64,000 nt of DNA from Clusia tigrina (GCA_920105625.2 OV050030.1:216116325-216180324); one strand, 5' to 3'. Positions 43,201 to 55,835 are shown, counted from the first letter of the stretch. Made by a program: numbers and translations. The notes: a model not told the origin generated them from the sequence alone.

Positions 43201-46200
43201 GAGAGTCATAAAATCTTGAAAATTTTGTGAATATAAAGTACTCGAGCCTCTTGTAATTTAAGCAATCGCTCATAGCTATGCTACCCTTGAGTCCCAAATC
43301 AACCACTGCTAAAACTTCAAATGGCCCTAACTTCAATACGGTGCGTCCTATACCTATCAAAGTTTGCAACAATCAAATGCTTGTAACTTTTTAATGGAGC
43401 GTCATAAAATCTTGAAATTTGGTGACAATAAAGAACTCGAGCCTCTTATCAATATAAGATATCGCTCATAGCTATGCTTGAGTCCCAAATCAAATACTGA
43501 CAATACTTCAAATGGACCTAACTTCTATGCGGTGCGTCCTATACCAATCAATGTTGGCAACAATAAAATGCTTGGAACTTTTTACTGGAGCGTCATAAAA
43601 CCTTTAAATTTTGTGACAATAAATTACTCGAGCCTCTCGTCAATTTAAGCTATCGCTCATAGCTATGCCACCCTTGAGTCCCAAATAAAACACTGATAAA
43701 CTTCAAATGGCCCTAGCTTCTATACGTTGCGTCTTACAACTATCAAAGTTTGCAACAATCAAATGCGTGCAACTTTTTACTGGAGCATAATAAAAACTAG
43801 AAATTTTGTGAAAATAAAGTACTCGAGCCTCATCAATTTAAGCTATCGCTCATAGCTATGCTACCCTTGAGTCCCAAATCAAACACTGATAAAACTTCAA
43901 ATGGCCCTAACGGTGCATCCTATACCAATCAAATTTTGCAACATTCAAATGCTTGTAACTTTTTACTGGAGCGTCACAAAATCTTGAAATTTTGTGACAA
44001 TAAAGTACTCGAGCCTCTTATCAATTTAAGATATCGCTCATAGCTATGCTACTCTTGAGTCCCAAATCAAACACTGATAAAAATTTAAATGGCCCTAACT
44101 TCTATACGGTGCGTCCTAAACCTATCAAAGGGTGCAACAATAAAATGCTTGTAACTTTTTACTGGAGCGTCATTAAATCTTGAAATTTGGTGACAATAAA
44201 GTACTCGAGCCTCTTATCAATTTAAGCTATCGCTCATAGTTATGCTTGAGTCCCAAATCAAACACTGATAAAAGTTCAAATGGCCCTAACTTCTATACGG
44301 TGCGTCCTAAACCTATCAAAGGGTGCAACAATAAAATGCTTGTAACTTTTTACTGGAGCACAATAAAAACTTGAAATTTTGTGACAATAAAGTACTCGAG
44401 CCTCTTGTCAATTTAAGCTATGACTCATAGCTATGCTACCCTTGAGTCCCAAATCGAACACTGATAAACTTCAAATGGCCCTAACTTCTATACGGTGCGT
44501 CCTACACCTATCAAAGTTTGCAACAATCAAATGCTTGTAACTTCTTACTGGAGAGTCATAAAATCTTGAAATTTTTTGACAATAAAGTACTCGAGGCTCT
44601 TATCAATTTAAGCTATCGCTCATAGCTATGCTACCCTTGAGTCCCAAATCAAACACTGATGAAACTTCAAATGGCCCTAACTTCTATACGGTGCGTCCTA
44701 TACCTATCAAAGTTTGCAACAATCAAATGCTTCTAACTTTTTACTGGAGCGTCATAAAATCTTGAAATTTTGTGACAATAAAGTACTCGAGCCTCTTGTC
44801 AATTTAAGCTTTCTCTCATAGTTATGCTACCCTTGAGTCCCAAATAAAACACTGATAAACTTCAAATGGCCCTAGCTTCTATACGTTGCGTCTTACAACT
44901 ATCAAAGTTTGCAACAATCAAATGCTTGCAACTTTTTACTGGAGCATAATAAAAACTTGAAATTTTGTGAAAATAAAGTACTCGAGCCTCATCAATTTAA
45001 GCTATCGCTCATAGCTATGCTAACCTTGAGTCGCAAATCAAACACTGATAACACTTCAAATAGCCCTAACTTCTATACGGTGCATCCTATACCAATCGAA
45101 TTTTGCAACATTCAAATGCTTGTAACTTCTTACTGGAGAGTCGTAAAATCTTGAAATTTTCTGACAATAAAGTACTCGAGCCTCTTGTCAATTTAAGCTA
45201 TCGGTCATTGCTATGCTACCCTTGAGTCCCAAATCAAAGACTGATAATACTTCAAATGGCCCTAACTTCTATACGGTGCGTCTTACACCTATCAAAGTTT
45301 GCAACAATCAAATGCTTGTAACTTTTTACTGGAGCGTCATAACACCTTGAAATTTTGTGACAATAAATTACTCGAGCTTCTCGTCAATTTAAGCTATCGC
45401 TCATAGCTATGCTACCCTTGAGTCCCAAATCAAAGACTGATAATACTTCAAATGGCCCTAACTTCTTATCAAAGTTGGCAACAATCCAATGCTTGTAACT
45501 TTTTACTGGAGCGTCATAAAACCTTGAAATTTTGTGACAATAAATTTCTCGAGCTTCTCGTCAATTTAAGCTATCGCTCATAGCTATGTTACCCTTGAGT
45601 CCCAAATCAAACACTGATAAAACTTCAAATTGCTCTAACTTCTTTACGGTGCGTCCTGCACCTATCAAACTTTTCAACATTCAAATTTGTGTAACTTTTT
45701 ACTGGAGCGTCATAAAGTCTTGAAATTTGGTGACAATAAAGTACTCGAGCCTCTTATCAATTTAAGCTATCGCTCATAGCTATGCTACCCTGGAGTCCCA
45801 AATCAAACACTGATAAAACTTCAAATGGCCCTAACTTCTATACGGTGCGAACTATACCTATCAAAGTTTGCAACAATCAAATGCTTGTACCTTTTTACTG
45901 GAGCGTCACAAAACCTTGAAATTTGGTGACAATAAAATACTCGAGCCTCATCAATTTAAGCTATCGCTCATAGCTATGCTACCCTCGAGTCCCAAATAAA
46001 ACACTGATAAACTTCAAATGGCCCTAGCTTCTATACGGTGCGTCCTACACCTATCAACTTTTCAACAATCAAATGCTTGTATTTTCTTACTGGAGAGTCA
46101 TAAAATCTTGAAAATTTTGTGAATATAAAGTACTCGAGCCTCTTGTAATTTAAGCAATCGCTCATAGCTATGCTACCCTTGAGTCCCAAATCAACCACTG

Positions 46201-47120
46201 CTAAAACTTCAAATGGCCCTAACTTCAATACGGTGCGTCCTATACCTATCAAAGTTTGCAACAATCAAATGCTTGTAACTTTTTAATGGAGCGTCATAAA
46301 ATCTTGAAATTTGGTGACAATAAAGAACTCGAGCCTCTTATCAATTTAAGATATCGCTCATAGCTATGCTTGAGTCCCAAATAAAACACTGATAAACTTC
46401 AAATGGCCCTAGCTTCTATACGTTGCGTCTTACAACTATCAAAGTTTGCAACAATCAAATGCTTGCAACTTTTTACTGGAGCATAATAAAAACTTGAAAT
46501 TTTGTGAAAATAAAGTACTCGAGCCTCATCAATTTAAGCTATCGCTCATAGCTATGCTACCCTTGAGTCCCAAATCAAACACTGATAAAACTTCAAATGG
46601 CCCTAACGGTGCATCCTATACCAATCAAATTTTGCAACATTCAAATGCTTGTAACTTTTTACTGGAGCGTCACAAAATCTTGAAATTTTGTGACAATAAA
46701 GTACTCGAGCCTCTTATCAATTTAAGATATCGCGCATAGCTATGCTACCCTTGAGTCCCAAATCAAACACTGATAAAACTTTAAATGGCCCTAACTTCAA
46801 TACGGTGCGTCCTATACCTATCAAAGTTTGCAACAATCAGATGCTTGTAACTTTTTACTGGAGCGTCATAAAATCTTGAAATTTGGTGACAATAAAGTAC
46901 TCGAGCCTCTTATCAATTTATGCTATCGCTCATAGTTATGCTTGAGTCCCAAATCAAACACTGATAAAAGTTCAAATGGCCCTAACTTCTATACGGTGCG
47001 TCCTAAACCTATCAAAGGGTGCAACAATAAAATGCTTGTAACTTTTTACTGGAGCGTCATAAAACCTTGAAATTTGGTGACAATAAAGTACTCGAGCCGC
47101 TTATCAATTTAAGTTATGGC
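40226..47120 (+). repeat. Higher-order block family E (~2.7-2.9 kb), two full copies and one partial
   Basis: A marker monomer reading 'gctaccctcgagtccc' lies at 40341, 43086 and 45978 (offsets 2745 and 2892). It is followed each time by a monomer with 'tcaacttttcaacaatcaaa' and 'cttgtattttcttac'. The substitution in the marker creates a second ctcgag in that monomer. Another marker is a 7-bp-type loss giving 'tatgcttgagtccc' near 40731, 43478 and 46368. The third copy lacks about one monomer after 46370 and fades into other variants near 47.1 kb. Confidence 0.82.
41445..41465 (+). repeat. Internal short expansion in one monomer (third of three)
   Basis: The same expansion appears here inside block family E, with 'ctgg' instead of 'cttg' upstream and 'gattctattttg' closer to a perfect duplicate than in the two D copies. 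Families D and E must therefore share ancestry for this monomer. This copy may be nearer to the original event. Confidence 0.75.
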
Positions 47121-47920
47121 TTATAGCTATGCTACCCTTGAGTCCCAAATCGAACACTGATAAACTTCAAATGGCCCTAACTTCTATACGGTGCGTCCTA
47201 CACCTATCAAAGTTTGCAACAATCAAATGCTTGTACTTTTTACTGGAGCATAATAAAAACTTGAAATTTTGTGACAATAAAGTACTCGAGCCTCTTGTCA
47301 ATTTAAGCTATGACTCATAGCTATGCTGCCCTTGAGTCCCAAATCAAAAACTGATAAAACTTCAAATTGCCCTAACTTCTATACGGTGCGTCCTACACTA
47401 TCAAACTTTTCAACATTCAAATGCTTGTAACTTCTTACTGGAGAGTCATAAAATCTTGAAATTTTGTGACAATAAAGTACTCGAGCCTCTTGTAAATTTA
47501 AGATATCGCTCATAGCTATGCTACCCTTGAATCCCAAATCAGCCACTGCTAAAAGTTCAAATGGCCCTAACTTCAATACGGTGCGTCTTACACCTATCAA
47601 AGTTTGCAGCAATCAAATGCTTGCAACTTTTTGCTTTAGCGTAATAAAACCTTTAAATTTTTTGACAATAAAGTACTCGAGGCTCTTATCAATTTAAGCT
47701 ATCGCTCATAGCTATGCTACCCTTGAGTCCCAAATCAAACACTGATGAAACTTCAAATGGCCCTAACTTCTATACGGTGCGTCCTATACCTATCAAAGTT
47801 TGCAACAATCAAATGCTTCTAACTTTTTACTGGAGCGTCATAAAATCTTGAAATTTTGTGACAATAAAGTACTCGAGCCTCTTGTCAATTTAAGTTATCT
47901 CTCATAGCTATGCTACCCTT

Positions 47921-50900
47921 GAGTCGCAAATCAAAGACTGATAATACTTCAAATGGCCCTAACTTCTATACAGTGCGTCCTATACCTATTAAAGCTGGCA
48001 ACAATCAAATGCTTGTAACTTTTTACAGGAGCGTCATAAAACCTTGAAATTTTGTGACAATAAATTACTCGAGCTTCTCGTCAATTTAAGCTATCGCTTA
48101 TATCTATGCTACCCTTGAGTCCCAAATCAAACTCTGATAAAACTTCAAATTGCCCTAACTTCTTTACGGTGCGTCCTACTCCTATCAAACTTTTCAACAT
48201 TCAAATGCTTGTAACTTCTAACTGGAGAGTCATAAAGTCTTTAAATTTGGTGACTATAAAGTACTCGAGCCTCTTGTCAATTTAAGCTATCGCTCATAGC
48301 TATGCTACCCTTGAATGCCAAATCAACCACTGCTAAAACTTTAAAAGGTCCTAACTTCTATACCTATCAAAGTTTGCAACAATAAAATGCTTGCAACTTT
48401 TTACGGGAGCGTCATAAAATGTTGAAATTTTGTGACAATAAAGTACTCGAGATTCTTGTCAATTTAACCTATCACTCATAGCTATGCTACCATTGAGTCC
48501 CAAATCAAACACTGATAAACTTCAAATGGCCCTAACTTCTATACGGTGCGTCCTACACCTATCAAAGTTTGCAACAATCAAATGCTTGTAACTTTTTACT
48601 GGAGCGTCATAAAATCTTGAAATTTTGTGACAATAAAGTACTCGAGATTCTTCTCAATTTAAGCTATCACTCATAGCTATGCTACCCTTGAGTCCCAAAT
48701 CAAACACTGATAAACTTCAAATGGCCCTAACTTCTATACGGTGCATCCTATAATAATCAAATTTACAACATTCAAATGCTTGTAACTTTTTACTGGAGCG
48801 TCATAAAATCTTGAAATTATGTGACAATAAAGTACTCGAGCGTCTTATCAATTTAAGATATCGCTCATAGCTATGCTACCCTTGAGTCCCAAATCAAACA
48901 CTGATAAAACTTCAAATTGCCCTAACTTCTATACGGTGCGTCCTATACCTATCAAAGTCTGCAACAATCAAATGCTTCTAACTTTTTACTGGAGCGTCAT
49001 AAAATCTTGAAATTTTGTGACAATAAAGTACTCGAGCCTCTTGTCAATTTAAGCTATCGCTCATAGCTATGCTACCCTTGAGTCCCAAATCAAAGACTGA
49101 TAATACTTCAAATGGCCCTAACTTCTATGCGGTGTGTCCTATACCTATCAAAGCTGGCAACAATCAAATGCTTGTAACTTTTTACTGGAGCGTCATAAAA
49201 CCTTGAAATTTTGTGACAATAAATTACTCGAGCTTCTCGTCAATTTAAGCTATCGCTTATATCTATGCTACCCCTGAGTCCCAAATCAAACACTGATAAA
49301 ACTTCAAATTGCCCTAACTTTTTTACGGTGCGTCCTACTCCTATCAAACTTTTCAACATTCAAATGCTTGTAACTTCCAACTGGAGAGTCATAAAGTCTT
49401 GAAATTTGGTGACAATAAAGTACTCGAGCCTCTTGAAAATTTAAGCTATCGCTCATAGCTATGCTACCTTTGAGTCCCAAATGAACTACTGCTAAAGCTT
49501 CAAAAGGTCCTAACTTCTATACCTATCAAAGTTTGCAACAATCAAATGCTTGTAATTTTTTACTGGGGCGTCATAAAATCTTGAAATTTTGTGACAATAA
49601 AGTACTCGAGCCTCTTATCAATTTAAGATATCGCTCAAAGCTATGCTACCCTTTAGTCCCAAATCAACCACTGCTAAAAGTTTAAATGGCCCTAACTTCA
49701 ATACGGTGCGTCCTATACCTATCAAAGTTTGCAACAATCAAATGCTTGTAACTTTTTAGTGGAGCGTCATAAAATCTTGAAATTTGGTGACAATAAAGTA
49801 CTCGAGCCTCTTATCAATTTAAGCTATCGCTCATAGTTACGCTTGAGTCCCAAATCAAATACTGATAAAAGTTCAAATGGCCCTAACTTCTATACGGTGC
49901 GACCTAAACCTATCAAAGTTTGCAACAATAAAAAGCTTGTAACTTTTTACTGGAGCGTCATAAAACCTTTAAATTTGGTGACAATAAAGTACTCGAGCCA
50001 CTTATCAATTTAAGCTATGGCTTATAGCTATGCTACCCTTGAGTCGCAAATCAAAGACTGATAATACTTCAAATGGCCCTAACTTCTATGCAGTGCGTCC
50101 TATACCTATTAAAGCTGGCAACAATCAAATGCTTGTAACTTTTTACAGGAGCGTCATAAAACCTTGAAATTTTGTGACAATAAATTACTCGAGCTTCTCG
50201 TCAATTTAAGCTATCGCTTATATCTATGCTACCCTTGAGTCCCAAATCAAACTCTGATAAAACTTCAAATTGCCCTAACTTCTTTACGGTGCGTCCTACT
50301 CCTATCAAACTTTTCAACATTCAAATGCTTGTAACTTCTAACTGGAGAGTCATAAAGTCTTGAAATTTTGTGACTATAAAGTACTCGAGCCTCTTGTCAA
50401 TTTAAGCTATCGCTCATAGCTATGCTACCCTTGAGTGCCAAATCAACCACTGCTAAAACTTTAAAAGGTCCTAACTTCTATACCTATCAAAGTTTGCAAC
50501 AATAAAATGCTTGCAACTTTTTACGGGAGCGTCATAAAATGTTGAAATTTTGTGACAATAAAGTACTCGAGATTCTTGTCAATTTAACCTATCACTCATA
50601 GCTATGCTACCATTGAGTCCCAAATCAAACACTGATAAACTTCAAATGGCCCTAACTTCTATACGGTGCGTCCTACACCTATCAAAGTTTGCAACAATCA
50701 AATGCTTGTAACTTTTTACTGGAGCGTCATAAAAACTTGAAATTTTGTAACAATAAAGTACTCGAGATTCTTCTCAATTTAAGCTATCACTCATAGCTAT
50801 GCTACCCTTGAGTCCCAAATCAAACACTGATAAACTTCAAATGGCCCTAACTTCTATACGGTGCATCCTATAATAATCAAATTTACAACATTCAAATGCT

Positions 50901-51060
50901 TGTAACTTTTTACTGGAGCGTCATAAAATCTTGAAATTATGTGACAATAAAGTACTCGAGCGTCTTATCAATTTAAGATATCGCTCATAGCTATGCTACC
51001 CTTGAGTCCCAAATCAAACACTGATAAAACTTCAAATTGCCCTAACTTCTATACGGTGCG
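47921..51060 (+). repeat. 2.12-kb tandem duplication F
   Basis: The rare marker 'gagtcgcaaatcaaagactg' starts at 47921 and at 50041, exactly 2120 bp apart. The next marker, 'gttgaaattttgtgac' with 'cgagattcttgtcaattt', is at 48421 and 50541, the same offset. Agreement continues to about 51050. The unit is about eleven monomers long. Its second copy is shorter because the following block replaces its end. Confidence 0.85.
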
Positions 51061-54000
51061 TCTTACACCTATCAAAGTTTGCAACAATCAAATGCTTTCT
51101 ACTTTTTACTTTAGCGTAATAAAACCTTTAAATTTGTTGACAATAAACTACTCGAGCCTCTTGTCAACTTAACCTATCACTCATAGCTATGCTACCATTG
51201 AGTCCCAAATCAAACACTGATAAACTTCAAATGGCCCTAACTTCTATACGGTGCGTCCTACACCTATCAAAGTTTGCAACAATCAAATGCTTGTAACTTT
51301 TTACTGGAGCGTCATAAAATCTTGAAATTTTGTGACAATAAAGTACTCGAGATTCTTCTCAATTTAAGCTATCACTCATAGCTATGCTACCCTTGAGTCC
51401 CAAATCAAACACTGATAAACTTCAAATGGCCCTAACTTCTATACGGTGCATCCTATAATAATCAAATTTACAACATTCAAATGCTTGTAACTTTTTACTG
51501 GAGCGTCATAAAATCTTGAAATTATGTGACAATAAAGTACTCGAGCCTCTTATTAATTTAAGCTATCGCTCATAGCTATGCTACCCCTGAGTCCCAAATC
51601 AAACACTGATAAAACTTCAAATTGCCCTAACTTTTTTACGGTGCGTCCTACTCCTATCAAACTTTTCAACATTCAAATGCTTGTAACTTCCAACTGGAGA
51701 GTCATAAAGTCTTGAAATTGGGTGACAATAAAGTACTCGAGCCTCTTGAAAATTTAAGCTATCGCTCATAGCTATGCTACCTTTGATTCCCAAATGAACC
51801 ACTGCTAAAGCTTCAAAAGGTCCTAACTTCTATACCTATCAAAGTTTGCAACAATCAAATGCATCTAACTTTTTACTGGAGCGTCATAAAATCTTGAAAT
51901 TTTGTGACAATAAAGTACTCGAGCCTCTTATCAATTTAAGATATCGCTCATAGCTATGCTACCCTTGAGTCCCAAATCAAAGACTGATAATACTTCAAAT
52001 GGCCCTAACTTCTATGCGCTGCATCCTATACCTATCAAAGCTGGCAACAATCAAATGCTTGTAACTTTTTACTGGAGCGTCATAAAACCTTGAAATTTTG
52101 TGACAATAAATTACTCGAGCTTCTCGTCAATTTAAGCTATCGCTTATATCTATGCTACCCTTGAGTCCCAAATTAAACACTGATAAAACTTCAAATTGCC
52201 CTAACTTCTGTACGGTGCGTCCTACTCCTATGAAACTTTTCAACATTCAAATGCTTGTAACTTCTACCTGGAGAGTCATAAAGTCTTTAAATTTGGTGAC
52301 AATAAAGTACTCGAGCCTCTTGTAAATTTAAGCTATCGCTCATAGCTATGCTACCCTTGAGTCCCAAATCAACCACTGCTAAAACTTCAAAAGGTCCTAA
52401 CTTCTATACCTATCAAAGTTTGCAACAATAAAATGCTTGCAACTTTTTACTGGAGCGTCATAAAATCTTGAAATTTTGTGACAATAAAGTACTCGAGATT
52501 CTTGTCAATGTAAGCTATCACTCACAGCTATGCTACCCTTGAGTCCGAAATCAAACACTGATAAACTTTAAATGGCCCTAACTTCTATACGGTGCGTCCT
52601 ACACCTATCAAAGTTTGCAACAATCAAATGCTTGTAACTTTTTACTGGAGCGTCATAAAATCTTGAAATTTTGTGACAATAAAGTATTCGAGATTCTTGT
52701 CAATTTAAGCTATCACTCATAGCTATGCTACCCTTGAGTCCCAAATCAAACACTGATAAACTTCAAATGGACCTAACTTCTATGCGGTGCGTCCTATACC
52801 TATCAAAGCTGGCAACAATCAAATGCTTGTAACTTTTTACTGGAGCGTCATAAAATCTTAAAATTATGTGACAATAAAGTACTCGAGCGTCTTATCAATT
52901 TAAGATATCGCTCATAGCTATGCTACCCTTGAGTCCCAAATCAAACACTGATAAAACTTCAAATTGCCCTAACTTCTATACGGTGCGTCTTACACCTATC
53001 AAAGTTTGCAACAATCAAATGCTTTCTACTTTTTACTTTAGCGTAATAAAACCTTTAAATTTGTTGACAATAAACTACTCGAGCCTCTTATCAATTTAAG
53101 CTATCGCTCATAGCTATGCTACCCTTGAGTCCCAAATCAAACACTGATGAAATTTCAAATGGCCCTAACTTCTATACGGTGCGTCCTATACCTATCAAAG
53201 TTTGCAACAATCAAATGCTTCTAACTTTTTACTGGAGCGTCATAAAATCTTGAAATTATGTGACAATAAAGTACTCGAGCGTCTTATCAATTTAAGATAT
53301 CGCTCATAGCTATGCTACCCTTGAGTCCCAAATCAAACACTGATAAAACTTCAAATTGCCCTAACTTCTATACGGTGCGTCTTACACCTATCAAAGTTTG
53401 CAACAATCAAATGCTTTCTACTTTTTACTTTAGCGTAATAAAACCTTTAAATTTGTTGACAATAAAGTACTCGAGCCTCTTGAAAATTTAAGCTATCGCT
53501 CATAGCTATGCTACCTTTGAGTCCCAAATGAACCACTGCTAAAGCTTCAAAAGGTCCTAACTTCTATACCTATCAAAGTTTGCAACAATCAAATGCTTGT
53601 AATTTTTTACTGGGGCGTCATAAAGTCTTGAAATTTGGTGACAATAAAGTACTCGAGCCTCTTATCAATTTGAGCTATCGCTCATAGCTATGTTACCCTG
53701 GAGTCCCAAATCAAACACTGATAAAACTTCAAATGGCCCTAACTTCTATACGGGGCATCCTATACCAATCAAATTTTGTGACTTTCAAATGCTTGTAACA
53801 TTTTACTGGAGCGTCATAAAATCTTGAAATTTTGTGACAATAAAGTACTCGAGCCTCTTATCAATTTAAGATATCGCTCAAAGCTATGCTACCCTTGAGT
53901 CCCAAATCAACCACTGCTAAAAGTTTAAATGGCCCTAACTTCAATACGGTGAGTCATATACCTATCAAAGTTTGCAACAATCAAATGCTTGTAACTTTTT

Positions 54001-55443
54001 AGTGGAGCGTCATAAAATCTTGAAATTTGGTGACAATAAAGTACTCGAGCCTCTTATCAATTTAAGCTATCGCTCATAGTTATGCTTGAGTCCCAAATCA
54101 AATACTAATAAAAGTTCAAATGGCCCTAACTTCTATACGGTGCGTCCTAAACCTATCAAAGTTTGCAACAATAAAATGCTTGTAACTTTTTACTGGAGCG
54201 TCATAAAACCTTTAAATTTGGTGACAATAAAGTAATCGAGCCACTTATCAATTTAAGCTATGGCTTATAGCTATGCTACCCTTGAGTCCCAAATCAAACA
54301 CTGATAAAACTTCAAATTGCCCTAACTTCTATACGGTGCGTCTTACACCTATCAAAGTTTGCAACAATCAAATGCTTTCTACTTTTTACTTTAGCGTAAT
54401 AAAACCTTTAAATTTGTTGACAATAAACTACTCGAGCCTCTTATCAATTTAAGCTATCGCTCATAGCTATGCTACCCTTGAGTCCCAAATCAAACACTGA
54501 TGAAATTTCAAATGGCCCTAACTTCTATACGGTGCGTCCTATACCTATCAAAGTTTGCAACAATCAAATGCTTCTAACTTTTTACTGGAGCGTCATAAAA
54601 TCTTGAAATTATGTGACAATAAAGTACTCGAGCGTCTTATCAATTTAAGATATCGCTCATAGCTATGCTACCCTTGAGTCCCAAATCAAACACTGATAAA
54701 CTTAAAATGGCCCTAACTTCTATACGGTGCGTCCTACACCTATCGAAGTTTGCAACAATCAAATGCTTGCAACTTTTTACTGGAGCATAATAAAAACTTG
54801 AAATTTTGTGACAAAAAAGTACTCGAGCCTCTTGTCAATTTAAGCTATGACTAATAGCTATGCTACCCTTGAGTCCCAAATCAAAAACTGATAAAACTTC
54901 AAATTGCCCTAACTTCTATACGGTACGTCCTACACCTATCAAACTTTTCAACATTCAAATGCTTGTAACTTCTTTCTGGAGAGTCATAAAATCTTGAAAT
55001 TTTGTGACAATAAAGTACTCGAGCCTCTTGTACATTTAAGCTATCGCTCATAGCTATGCTACCCTTGAGTCCCAAATCAACCACTGCTAAAAGTTCAAAT
55101 GGCCCTAACTTCAATACGGTGCGTCCTATACCTATCAAAGTTTGCAACAATCAAATGCTTGTAACTTTTTACTGGAGCGTCATAAAATCTTGAAATTTTG
55201 TGACAATAAAGTACTCGAGCCTCTTATCAATTTAACATATCGCTCATAGCTATGCTACCCTTGAGTCCCAAATCAAACACTGATAAAACTTCAAATGGCC
55301 TTAACTTCTATACGGTGCGTCTTACACCTATCATAGTTTGCAACAATCAAATGCTTGCAACTTTTTGCTTTAGCGTAATAGAACCTTTAAATTTTTTGAC
55401 AATAAAGTCCTCGAGGCTCTTATCAATTTAAGCTATCGGTCAT
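51060..55443 (+). repeat. Shuffled short satellite blocks up to the insertion
   Basis: Several short pieces recur out of order. 50600-51000 reappears at about 51190-51545. The monomer with 'cactgatgaaatttcaaatg' is at 53141 and 54494 (offset 1353). 49630-49990 reappears at 53873-54240 (offset about 4243). The last copies before the retrotransposon (about 54870-55443) resemble 47330-47715, with one extra monomer; the shared rare string 'gctttagcg' lies at 47633 and 55367. No longer regular period is evident here. Confidence 0.7.
55439..55443 (+). repeat. Target site duplication, left copy (gtcat)
   Basis: The five bases before the left LTR are gtcat and the five after the right LTR (62260-62264) are the same. 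Removing the element and one copy leaves a normal monomer reading 'atcggtcatagctatgc'. Five bases fit BEL/Pao integrases. Confidence 0.95.
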
Positions 55444-55561
55444 TGTTACCGCCGACTCTTTTATTTAAAATTCTCATTTTTTAATTTTTTATATTATTTC
55501 CATCAAATTAGTTTTTAAATTAACTTTTTAACTTTCATCTAATATTTTGCACACTGCTATG

Positions 55562-55568
55562 TATAAAA
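55562..55568 (+). promoter_or_regulatory. Candidate TATA box in the 5' LTR
   Basis: TATAAAA lies 118 bases into the LTR, with cactgctatg upstream and tctcacttgctg downstream. It is the best TATA match upstream of the polyadenylation signal and could place transcription start near 55590-55600, giving a long R region. An alternative start without TATA is the initiator-like TCAGTT at 55830-55835. The sequence alone does not decide between them. Confidence 0.45.
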
Positions 55569-55829
55569 TCTCACTTGCTGTCAACCATTTACCAAAATTC
55601 TAACTCCCTTATGTAGTCATTACTCTTTGAAATTGCAAGTTAATTTTCTATTCCTTCATTGCCCTTTTGTTTGTCTATCGATCATATGTACACACGTACA
55701 TGTGTGTATGTATATACGTAGCCCCTTGCTTTCGCATGTAAATATGTACCTACATATAATTAACTGTCGGAGTGTCTTTTCTGGTTAGCAAAGAAACAAC
55801 AAAAAAGGGCAACGAAGGTGACAGTAATA

Positions 55830-55835
55830 TCAGTT
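55830..55835 (+). promoter_or_regulatory. Candidate initiator element in the 5' LTR
   Basis: TCAGTT matches the arthropod initiator consensus TCAGTY. If used, transcription would start near 55832 and R would be about 100 bases long, ending after AATAAA at 55931. BEL-type LTRs often use initiator-driven promoters; that is general knowledge, not shown here. Confidence 0.4.

Larger units (their letters stand above)
1..55443 (+). repeat. 196-bp tandem satellite array, left part
   Basis: Head-to-tail copies of one monomer fill this stretch without a gap. Successive 'tgctaccc' landmarks fall at 125, 321, 517, 699, 895 and 1091, giving spacings of 196, 196, 182, 196 and 196. Counting from 'tgctaccc' as base 1, the consensus has 'ttgagtcccaaatcaaac' at 9-26, 'ggccctaacttctatacggt' at 45-64, 'atcaaatgcttgtaac' at 94-109, 'tactggagcgtcataaaa' at 114-131, 'agtactcgagcc' at 154-165 and 'cgctcatagcta' at 185-196. 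All copies lie in the same orientation. The sequence is AT-rich. No gene, tRNA or rRNA is present. Reading frames of 60-100 codons occur but are by-products of the repeat: 196 is not a multiple of three, so frames close within one or two monomers. I do not recognise this satellite as a named family. Confidence 0.97.

Noticed and set aside
1162..55150. Many 60-99-codon frames on both strands in the satellite, often starting MQQSNACNFLLERHK or containing LGLKGSIAMSD
   Set aside because: They repeat with the monomer, overlap on both strands, begin and end at the same monomer positions and depend on monomer length changes. Codon-level conservation is not evident. They are chance frames of the repeat, not a gene family.
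1..55443. CRISPR-like array of repeats and spacers
   Set aside because: The whole 196-bp unit repeats with no unique spacers, and the context is a eukaryotic retrotransposon and satellite.
1..55443. CENP-B box or other known centromere-protein site in the monomer
   Set aside because: No string fitting the CENP-B box pattern (TTCG....A..CGGG) is visible in the consensus. The dyad CATAGCTATG is reported instead as an unassigned palindrome.
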